DNA from: Nemertoderma westbladi
Taxonomy: Eukaryota > Xenacoelomorpha > Nemertodermatida > Nemertodermatidae
Assembly (NCBI GenBank): GCA_032718475.1
Contig: JAUCBJ010000867.1
Coordinates: 23,967-87,966, forward strand
Direction: 5' to 3'
DNA: 64,000 nucleotides
Positions 41,273 through 53,200 of the stretch are shown here, piece after piece (the stretch's first letter is position 1; the number at the start of each line of letters is the position of its first letter). Made by a program: the position numbers and the translations under genes. Under the pieces are notes generated by a model. That model did not search any database, was not told the DNA's origin, and worked only from the letters and a program-made list of their open reading frames with translations.

Positions 41273-44200
41273 CTAAAGGTAAAGTAAACAAGTTAGAGGA
41301 AGTTATATTCGCAGCAGAAGTTGCTTTGGTCCATAAATTATAATGTTTTATTAATTGCCCTTTTAATTAATTATCATTTAAATTTGTAAGAATATTATTT
41401 TGTAGAAATTTACGTAAAACCTTGAAACATATTTTATTCACACGTGCCCGCGGGTGTAAACGTTACACCGACAGCAGAAAACTGACAGCAGACAACCGAT
41501 AGCAGGCAACCGAGAGCAGACGAGAGACAACCGAAGTCATATTTGGTTTAGTTGTTATATTTATAGCTATGCTGATATGATGAATTTCGTAAAATTTCAA
41601 TCATTTTGGACAAAGTTATTGTCGAACAATGAAAGAAGGATGGTGTTATTTAAAATACCGGGAATGTTTGAATTTTTCCTTAAATTTTAAGCCCATTATC
41701 GCAGAGTGTATTTCTCGAACAATTCTTCATGAAAACAGTTCAAATTTGGAACATATTAAAAACATGCTTGTCTCTAAGACTATGGAGCAATTTTAACTAA
41801 AAACACTTTGGGGCCATTTCAGGACGAAAAGACCCCAAAACGGCACTTTGTGTGTATAAAATGTGTCCAGTTCATGCTCGATAGCATTGGATGCCACCAT
41901 GAATTGTGAATTGAACCGATTGACAAAATTTAAACTCAATAGAATCAAAATTGTTCAAGAAATAGCCTTTTAGGCAAAAAGGCCTTTTTGACCTTTTTGA
42001 AAAATTGCATTGGCCATTCCTAAACTCCCCAGATAATGTTTAGTAGCACTAAATTCAATTTTAATCCAATTTTATGGGGCAGAAAGTTATATTTATATTA
42101 GTTTCTTGTTTGGCTCCATTAAATAAATTGTATTGTGTTGCCATTTCTGTACTCAAGTCATCAACGAATTACTTGTTTGGATAATACGAGTTATATCGTA
42201 CAACCAAACCAGAAGATGAATGAATATCTCTCTGCATTATTATACTTTCCGTAAAAAATATCTATAAAATATTGACTGATCATAGTATTATTATTAGCCT
42301 ACCCTGAACAAGTATAATTGACCTTTAGCATTAATCTTTCTTGCGGCCCATTGGGGGTTGTTTCAATGTTTTATTTATATTTACCGTTATATAGGCCTCA
42401 TACTACGGTAACAAGGACCTGATTTTAAGGGCTCAATTAGTTATTATTAACATAGTAAAGTAATGTTTTATTCGGCCGGCCATTGCGTTAGTATTTCAAT
42501 GAAGTGTTGTATACTTATTTTGTTTATTGGTTTAGGTAATTTGGTAAGTAAGTAGTTAGTACCCTTACCTGCTTACTGCCTTACCGGTACAAATTACTGT
42601 ATAACAGTATAAGGCAGTAAGGCCTTAATTAATACGACTTTTGCAAATTGAAATATCAGAGATTATTAAACATGGATATCAAGCTCTGTCCATTGTCATT
42701 AATTTGCGGTTTGGGGTTTTTGGTGGTGTCGGTCGTGGCAGGAGGTAACGTAGAATGGTCTTACGAAGATCCCACCGAATGGCCTAAAAACCACCCCGGT
42801 AAATGTGAAGGCGACTTTCAGTCGCCCATTAACATAATCAGATCCGATGCGGTTTACAACGCTAGTCTTACTCCGCTGGAGTTCTCTAAAAATCATTATA
42901 ATATCGACTTCAATAAACTTACTTTGGAACACTCTGGTCACACCGTCGGTCTAACATTTCACGGGGAAGACAGTGAATATTTGGAGGTGAGCGGTGGAGG
43001 TTTGTACCCAGGGAAGTATAGGTTTTATAATATTCACTTCCATTGGGATGTTAACGATGTTAACGGATCGGAACATCAGATGGACGGCGATCACTTCCCT
43101 TTGGAAGCTCACGTCATATACGTTCACGAGAAATACAACGAGATTTCTGAGGTATTCGTTGCAAAAGATCCGAATGGTTTGGCTGTGATGGCCATATTGT
43201 TTAAGCAAGTCGATGGGGTTGAAAAGAACGACCTTATGGAACCAGTCATCGTCCAACTATCCGAAGTAGTGGAGACCGGCAGCTCGGTGAAATTCACGCA
43301 CAACTTCGATTTAGGTACAATCCTTAACGACGGCCATCCCGGTTACTATAGATACCGAGGAGGCCTGACGACCCCGGAGTGTAACGAGGTCGTACAGTGG
43401 ACTGTATTCGAGGGAATCCTAGAGATTGGTCACGATCAGCTGGCGGAATTCCATAAGATTAAGGCGGAAGATGGACATCTGCTACCTGCGAATTTCCGAC
43501 CGGTCCAGGAGCTAAAAGGCCGGATCGTTCAGACGACCGCGTCTGCTGTTGCCATGCCAACACCTTGTTACACCGCATTGTTTGTAATTCTAATGATTAT
43601 AATTAGTTAATCTGGTCAAAGTTAATTTAGTGCAAAATATAACTTAGGGAGTTCTAATGAAGTTAGATTATGTATTATTTGTTATTGATTTGATCCTAGT
43701 TAGTTCTCACTTGCCTGCCATACACTCTTAGCCAATATAATGCACAAAGCGAATTATAATATTGCGTAGTGCTGCAATCAGTAAGTATTATTGTTTAGTT
43801 TATTATAATTTTTTACGGTAATTATCCTCACATAGTAATTGTGCTAATGTTTATTGTTCCACGATTGTTGGTTATTTACTTAATGTTACTTATTTATCAT
43901 TTAGCAGTCATTTGCTTCCAATTTCTATTTGCAATAATAATTACATCAGGCAGATATATTAATTATTATTTTGATTTATTTATTACTTAGTGCAGTTTAG
44001 ATGATTACATTGTTACAGTGATATACGCGCAGTGATATAATGTTAGTGGTTGGTGCAGCACATAGATACTTACTTTGTTCGTTTAATAATTATTTATGTA
44101 ACGAAATTTAATCGATCTACCTTGTAAAATACATAATCAGTTCTCATATTCGCATTGTGGGCTCGCTGCATTATTAATATAATTAAATAATTAATACATT

Positions 44201-47200
44201 TATTACATAATTTCGTACAACATTTTGTTATTGTTTTTTCAGATCGCGGCAGTACAACTTAAATTTATATTTATTTGTTATAAATCATGCTTACTTAACT
44301 ATTTATTATTAAAATAAAATGTATATTATTAGTTGTTAGAAATTTGTTATATATTTACGATATAATGAAATTTAATAAGAAACATTGAGGATAGTTTATA
44401 GACTAATGATATACTTCTTTTTCACACTCGGGGGAGGGGTGGGGGGGGGGGGGGGGTCACGTATATTTGTTTACTTCACTGCGGACTCTTCATTATTAAC
44501 GGAAGGGATGAATCGATGTAGAATAAACCCACCGTAGTCAGGGAAGACGACTACCGGTAGGTGCTTCCTGAAATATACTGGCTGGAAACCGAATTGGAAA
44601 AGCCATTGTAAAATCGGTTTATTGTCAGATTTGACAGGGGCGTAGGCAGGGGGTGGGTACTGGTATCCATGCATCCACCCCCGAAAATTTTGGAACTTAT
44701 GCTAAGTACTGAAGTAAACTGATATATTGTAATTCTCAATAATAGGATCTCGCTTATCTACCTCTTTATGATCATACCAAATTTTGTAGGATTGATTGAA
44801 ATATTGAAATTAAAAAATTAGTTAGCTGTATGACTGTAGGAGGTGCCCCCAATTATTAAAAGGTTGTTGTAATATGGGTGATTTTGTAAGACAGTCAATT
44901 TCTTGTAATAGTCGCTGAAATAATCCCACCACAGCTCCGCCCGTGCACTTACTGTACATTCGGGGCAACGCCCCCAGACCCCCCCCCCCCCCTAATACAC
45001 TATACCTATATTATAAGATTATATTATATCTTTGTATCTTCATCCACCCCCCGCACAAATTCCTGGCTACGCTCCTGACATGAGATTTAACCTAGCACTC
45101 ACTGACTAAATAAATGTAAACCCGGCCTAGGGAAATATTTCAGACCTGGTCGTTTCCTAGTATAATTGTGACAGGACGTCCTTAATCATTTTGAACTAGA
45201 AAGTCAGCAAGCTGGCTTTCAACGAACCTGCCTCTCAAACCAGTAAGTACCCTGATTGAGCGAAAATGAATACACGAAAATTGCCATAGACTCAATGATA
45301 GAAACACCAGCTGCTGGTACTCATGAGGGCCTAGTAAGCTACTACTATTGATTGAATGGATAGGCCCAAACTGCACATAAGTATATTACTTACTAAATTT
45401 ATTACTCTCTCACTATATCCTAGACAGTAATCAAACATCAACTGATAGTTTGTATAATGTATTACCCCGCCATCTGAATAGCTCTTCCCAGTGAAGTGAA
45501 TCCTATGGGAATATCTATAAGGTTACTCATTGCTATGTTAGGTGGGAGGCCAGCTGATTGGACTGTAAGCACTGTGCCATTTAAATGTTTGATAGGTTGA
45601 TGATAATGAATGAGAAGAGACCCAACTAAACTACGTTTGTCCATGGACGGTCTCCTTATAGCCAGCTGGCTGGCTTTTCTAGTTGAATCATATTATTCTG
45701 CAACCAATAATTTATTCTTTTAGACGAATTTGTGCGTTTTTTTGCCGGACTAAAACATTTTGGCGACGTTCTGTGCGAGATTGGCGATATTTGAAAAGAT
45801 TCTGAGGCTCAAATATGTTGCTTAAATGACTGAATAGCATACTCGACGAGGTGAAATCGGTGAAATTCGACATTAAATTTTCGAAACAGCTATTTTTTAG
45901 TGACCCCGTGATTGAAACGCCACAAAAAATATTCTATCTTGTGCGCAACCAAAATTTATGTGATTTAAACGACGGAGTTACGATACTTCATTTTTTTTAA
46001 ATACAACATTTTGTGTGCAAAACACCCTAAACCACCCATCGGTTCGCACATAATAATGTCACTTTTTTTTATAGTTGAATAAGTAATTTTAGGTGGATTT
46101 CTACCACAGCAATTTCTACCATAATAATTAATTAAATTCTTGTATTTTACATTGTGCTGCTGCTGAGTGCTGATCATCCGAGTGGTTTTTTACACGGATG
46201 AACGTAGTGAATAACAATAAACTCACGAGGATTGGATCAGAACTAACAATGAATAAAGTAATTTGCAACAAGTATTATGTATTCGAATGTATGTAGTTTT
46301 TGTAGTTAATTAAAAATGTATCATTGCAAAACGTCTATTGGAGAAAACTGCAATGCGTATGAAACTTGATGTTAAAAAAAGTGTAAAATTATTTGGATTT
46401 TTTGGATTTCTCACATTTTATAATAGGAATTATTCATAGAGCATCAAAGTAGAAATCTTTCCAGGACAAGGATAGATAAAAGTTCTGCTAAACGGAAGAT
46501 AGATAGACAGCAACCGGAAATATACGGAAACCCTTGAAAATAAGCTTAAAAGCTTTAGGGGTAATCCTATGTTATGTTGGGCAATACTACCTATAATACA
46601 TTGTTTGGTGTATTTGTTATTGAGTTATCTAACAGAACGCTAAAAATATAAAAAACATTTACTGTTGTAAAAGTCAGGGGCTTCCGCAAGCAGAGGGTGA
46701 AGGTGCAAGAAGATTAGGAAAATGACAAAACAGCCCCTTATATAGCCAGACATCATGCAAATCGGGATCGGAACGTTCTGAAAGCTGGTTGGCCGTAGCT
46801 TGTCCCTGATTGGTCGGAGCTACTGGTTGGCCAAGCAGTTACGTTTCGATCCTATTGCGCCTATGGGCTGGCGAGGGGTGAGGTCGACGACATGGGTCAA
46901 GTGACATGGAAACGTATGGGCGTTGGGCAAACCAAACGTGACACCAAAGGACAAACCTATACGTTTGGATCCTATTTACAAATGAATGTCTGCGTGTGGA
47001 GACGCAAACGTGATCCCACTGAGCAAACATAACAGGAGATTATTCACAAACGGAAAGAAACTACAAGCTTGAAGCCTTGTGTAGAGAAGTTAAAGTCTAC
47101 ATTACTTCGCTATACTGAATTTACTTTACAGTGCTGTATATCTTATTAACAAGCTGTAATGCCGTTCTCAGTTTGCTTGAGTTACATACTTATAATACGT

Positions 47201-50200
47201 TACATAACAACTCGATGTTAATAACACCAGCGGCGTAAAGTAAAGTTAAAAATGTTGAAGAAAATTATTGTGACATTAAAAATTATAAAATGTCTTAAAT
47301 ATTAAGCAGAAAAAATGGTTTTTAGGATTTAAATTTTTAGATATTGTCGAATTACTCGGAATTTTAGAACTGGAAGCATAGCTGGCACTTTTTTACTTTT
47401 GTGCAGAAAAAAAATAATTGTTCCGTGAAAAACCCATTGTGGTAATAAATAGCATGTAAACCTACCCGTAGTAATGATAATAATTCTTCTTGATCCAATT
47501 CCGGTAAGTTTCCAATTGAGTACTGATCGGAGGATGTGATTGGTTGGGGTTGTCTGACTGCTGGTGGAGGGACATTCAATATCTCGGTGTGTACATAAGG
47601 TTCTACAGGCACTGTGCGTTGAATGGTTGATGGTTTATTGGCTGGAGAGCGACTGGGTTTACGGGGGGAACGAATTGGTGGAGTAGTAGAAGTCGTTTGG
47701 TTTGGCTGGAAAACACAGGAAAATTCGTAAAAATTCAAGGAAAATCTATAATAAGATATTAAGCAATAATGATACATCATCTTCTGGAATCTTGATTAAA
47801 TTTAGTGTCAGTGGCTTGTCACCCCCAGACTTCCTGAAAATCGCAAAGAAATTACAGGAATTTTTATTCTCAATCGATATTGGATCAGATGAACGTCTGC
47901 ATACGTCGCAGTTATTCTAAATAAAATTAAAATCTCTTCTCATGTACATTTAAGCCCAGTTAGACATCGAGGTGGTTTTGTATCGCAATTTGAACACCAG
48001 GCGCCACCGCGCCACCACGCGTTGTCGCAGCGATGAAACCACAAGACTGATTTTAACAGTTCTGTCACCGCGCAATCACATCGGTGTCACCACGACGTGT
48101 ATGCGCGGGCGTGCAAGGATTCCAAATAAGTAAAACTCATGAACTTGGATGAGAAGTAAATGAGATGAGAGTTGGAAAATGGCCTTTTTTAGATAACATT
48201 CAATTTTTTAAATAACATTAGAAAAACAAATAATGAGAAACATAAAATCTATGTTCTAGATGCCACACACAGATCCTATTTCAATGAATCTACTTTCTAA
48301 CACGCATTTTTTTCAAACGAATATGTCACTGTCACACTAGAAAGATTGAAAGTGAAAGTAAATATTATAAATAAAAGAGAATAACCCACAAATAAATCAA
48401 ACTCAAGTCAAACTATATCTTCCCATTTCCAATGAACCCCCCCCCCCCCCCCCCATTAAGTGTTTGGCCAGGGTACAGGGGGTAACAAGGGGGATGGTGT
48501 ATACCATGTAAGGTAGGGCAGAGATTGGAATATATAGTACAGAGCTAGAGAAAATGCAAAGATATAAACAGAAAGATTCCAACATATATAATAGATAAAG
48601 GTTTAATGTTTTCATTTAACTTTATATACTTCAATTAAATTTATATAAAATCCGAATTTACCTGTAAAATAGGGGGATGTGGAGGCGAACTGAAGGCTGG
48701 TGAACCCGACACCATTGGCAAGGTCTGCAACATGCTGGCGAGAGCCTGCGACGTCTGAAAGACCTGGGAGGCGGGTCTGGCGGGAGACAGACCCTGGATG
48801 GGTGTCCCCGGAGTGAAGACCAGAGAGCCCGGCGGTGCGCCATCGCCGGTGGACGACTGATAGAAAACCCCGGAGTCGAGAATCTTCTGCAATTGTATTT
48901 GATTTTCCGAGGGGGCGGTGTTAGCGGCCGGGTTGGCCGGTTGTATGAAACCCATGGCGGACTGCTGTACCGGAAGTAGTCGTGGCAACTGGCCCTGGGA
49001 GTGCACCCCACCCTGTTGGCCTTGATGGGTCTGGGGATACACAGACACCAAACTAGGTTGCGCCTTTGAGTACACCAACTGCTGGCCCTGGGGGTACGCT
49101 GTAGCTTGTTGTCCTTGGGAGTGCACCGCGCCCTTTTGGAGCGCTCTCGGCTTCCCCACTTCCGACGGCTTACCCGTGACCGTTTTATTGGGTGCCACGG
49201 CAACCTGCACGGTTGACGTGGCAACCGAAGACGCTTGCTGCTGAAAATGAGCGAGTATTTGGTTGACGACGTTGGGATCTTGTTGTTGGATGAGCGCAAT
49301 AATATTGGGCGGAACGGCGCGCAAATTCACCGTCGCTTTTTCCCGTTGTTGTTGTTGCTGCTGTTGCCCGGATACCATCGCGGCCACTACGTTAGGGGGC
49401 GTCGGGAGGTTTTGAACCGACACGATTCCCCCGGTGGATGGCGCCACTTGAGTGTTAACCGCGGCCCGCATAGTTACAGGTATTGTGAACCGGAGTATAC
49501 TAGCGGCGGCTGGGTCCACCACCGGCGGCGGTGGGACGACGCGTGCGGGAGGTACGGGGGGACGGAGCTTCGGCGCTATGGTAACGATGTCGGACGAGAT
49601 CGCGATGGACGGATCGACTCGTGCCAACTGCGCAGCCGCCTCCGCCAGTTTCTGCTGCAACGGGATAATCTTTAGAGTCGGCGGCGTGGAATTCGTGTTG
49701 CTATTGCTCGCAAGCTCATTGACCAATCCGTGAGTGTTACGCAGCTGTTGCAAGTTTACCTTCTGTAGTAGGTTGGTTATAGTCGGGTTGGCCGACAGCG
49801 CGGTGAGATTCACTTTGGTGTCGCCGCTACCCGATCGACACATGGAGTTACTCTGCCGAGCCGCGATGTACTGCCTGAGGTCCTCCGCGTTGGCTACCAC
49901 GGTACCCGTGGGGCGCGCCGCCTTCTTCAGACTGCGGATAAAGGTGGCCGGCTGAACTGGTTTCTGAGGGGGTCGCACCGGTGCCCCACCGCCGGTGAGT
50001 TGGTACTTCGCGGTGGTGGTGATAATGGTGGAATCAGCTGGGATGCCAACGGTGGGATAACTAGCAGGGAGATTGCACGGAATGATCCCGGGGTTGTTTG
50101 TAGTGATAGCTCCTATTGTATTTGTAAATATTGAGACGGCGGGGTAGGTGGGAATTGCGGCGATAGTGTGGGTTGGATTGGGTCCAATCGTATGAGTAGG

Positions 50201-53200
50201 GAGAGCTCCAACCGCGGAGGCCCCACTTGTATAAGTAGGGATGGACACAGAGATATGAGAGGGTGAGGAACCCATGTTTGCGGGTATTGAACCCGTTGTT
50301 GTACGGACGGCTCCAGCGGGGTGTAAGGGGATTGCCCCAATGGTGGCCGCGCCGGAATGCGTATGGATCGGTCCGAATGTGACCCCGGACGGATGTGCGG
50401 GGATGGCCCCCACGGTAATGCTCGGTGTGGCACCGCCAACGGTGTACGTGAGTATGCCGTTACTAGTGGGTTGGACAGAAATGGAACCGGGAGGAAAGAG
50501 TGTTGATGAGAGAGCGTTAGTAGAGGTTAGGGTATAAGCAGGAATGCTTACAATAGGCTGGTTATAAGAAGGTTGACAGGAGGTCACGACAGGAATGGTA
50601 TGAGTAACCGGAAGACTTTGTGGTTGAAGTTGCACCGGAGGTAAGTACTTGTTTACATTAGGTTTGCTTGATGATTGCTTACCCGTTAGACCCACAGACA
50701 GCAGTGCACTAGAAATTGTATTTTGAAATTGGCTGGTGCCATACGGGGACGGTGACTGCAACACGAAATTAGATTGAATACCAGCTGATTGGTCGGCTAC
50801 GATATTATGGAACGCCGGTGATTGGTTGGAGATGATGCCCGCCGGTGATTGGTTGGAGATGATGCCCTTCGCTAATGATTGGCTAAGAATACTGTTAGCT
50901 AATACAGAGGTAGTTAAAGGCGACACGATATTCGGAACTGCTGGTTGGCCAGAAACATTGTTGCTCGGGAGAAAATTAGGTTTGCCGAAATTGAGACTAC
51001 TCTGTGATTGGCTATATTGAAAGGCAGGGGAATGAGTGGGAACCAATGGGGTTGAATATGACAGCTGTTGAGCGGAAGATACCGGGCAGTTTGCATTGTC
51101 GGTTGTGGGAGTTATAAAAGCGGACGCGGTTGACGGTTGGTTTGTTGTAACACCGCCCAGTCCGGTGGTGTAGGTGATGCGGTCCGGTTGACCCGGCATC
51201 TTTTGAGTGATTTTAACAGCCTTTCTTCCCTCCTCGGTAAATAAGTCGCGAAATTGCATCACATAGCGCATAACATCCTTTGAGCTACCCAAATGAAATC
51301 TAGGGGAATTACAAACATAATGAATAACACAAAATACCAGATCGCACTTTGTGATACTTTTGTTTACCTGCACTCTACTGAATGTTAAGTTTAATCGCAG
51401 AAGGAATTTTATATATGATTTGTTTACCTGGGCAGAAAGTCAAACATGAAAACCGGTATGAGAAATGAAATCACCGACCAAGAAAATCCCTATGGTGAAC
51501 ATAGGTTAAAAGGGGAGATGGACCGGTTAGATTTTCCCATACCTACATTCATTCGCCTTTTTAACGCTCCGTTTTCTACGGAACTACTGGTTCGATTTTT
51601 CTGAAATATGGTATACTGTTACAGTAGCCACTCCGACAGACCTGGAACCTAAAAATGATTAAAAATCTTCGATTATTTAGTATTATTTTTCAAATTTTTG
51701 AAAAAAGGTAAAAAATTTGGTATTTAATCCTATAACACAAGGAATGTGGAGGCGTTAACTACGATATTAGAGGTACCAGTTATGCGCCTCAGCGCCACGG
51801 ATCGTGTGTGGAAATTTCAAGAAATTTCATTGAGCCGTTCTCGAGAGAATGGGGCATTTGAAAACAAAATAGCACTGGAAAGTAATATAGGAGAAAAAGG
51901 CATTCAAAGTTTTCAAACTTTCCCGCCACTTTTAATAAAAGGAGGGAATTTTCAAACTTAAACTAAAACCTTCGCTACTTAACCATTGTCTGGAGTATTA
52001 ATTTTATATTTTGACAGACAGACTGAAAAGACAGACAGACCGTCAGGCGGTCAGAGATTAGAGCGGTTTTGGCTTATGATATTGCTTTAAAGTGTCAAAA
52101 TTTATTATAAACTACGGAAAATAGCCATCTTACTTAATCAACTAAGAATTTTTGTTTTAATTTTTAAATTTTAAGAGTTCCATCTCCCCTTTTAAGAGCT
52201 TAACTTCCTTTTTTAACAAACAGACATCGATAGGCAGAAAAACAGACATTCTAACTTCCGCCATTAATGTGAACTTACATCGAATAACAAATACTGTATA
52301 AAAGTGTTAAGGCGAGCTACACGGTTTTCTCACTACGAGCTAAATCACCTAGTATTTAGTACTTCTTTGTTTACTGAACTGTTTCGGTTACCTGCATGAC
52401 TTAGTGAGATGGAGGGTTGAGTCGCCCTTGTAATCCCGGTCGACAAACAACGATCCATCGAAGCTCATATCGTTGGGTTGTTGCAGGATGGTGAGTCGGG
52501 CGTGGTAAACCTTCCCGTTAGGGCGCTCCGTCTCGAACAGAAACTCCTCCTTCATCACTCGGAGCGCGTTGATCTGCACAAACTCCTGTTTCTGGTGGAC
52601 CTTGGAGTGTTTCTCCACGAGACTAGCCGCTGGGGGGCGCAGGGGCTCACGTAGGGGCAGTCGCCACAGCTCGGTGTGCGAGAGAGAGGCTCGAACGTCG
52701 AGCCCGCCACCGGTGGGTGCGTTGCGTCGACGGGAGGCGGGACTCCGGAGGAAGTCGTGGAGGTACATACAGTCCGGGGCGGGGCCCTCCCGCAGTACGG
52801 AGCGGGCGGTGTGCGCCGACTGGGTGTGTCTGCGGGCCATCCGCAGCAACCCCGGGGTGCGCAGCTGGTTGGCGCGGTGGTGCGCGAGGTTGGCCACGCG
52901 GCCGACTGTAGGGTCCGGATCGAGGGTGAGTTCGGGGTAGAGTTTCAGGAGTATTGCGCTCTCCACCGCGACTTTGTCGTCTTGCAACCAGCGGTACCCG
53001 CTGCAACCCATCGTTATGTAGTTGACATCCGCCTGTACCGACTCCTGGGTTGGTCGTAGCTGTACGTAGCTGGTCTCTGGTCCGGCGTTGTCTACGCAAC
53101 GACGGTAGTCCCGCACCTGGAATAGAGAGAACAACGAGTACAATTATTAACAGGAGAATATATGAGGAGACATCGTAGGGAAGAAAACAAATCATACATA

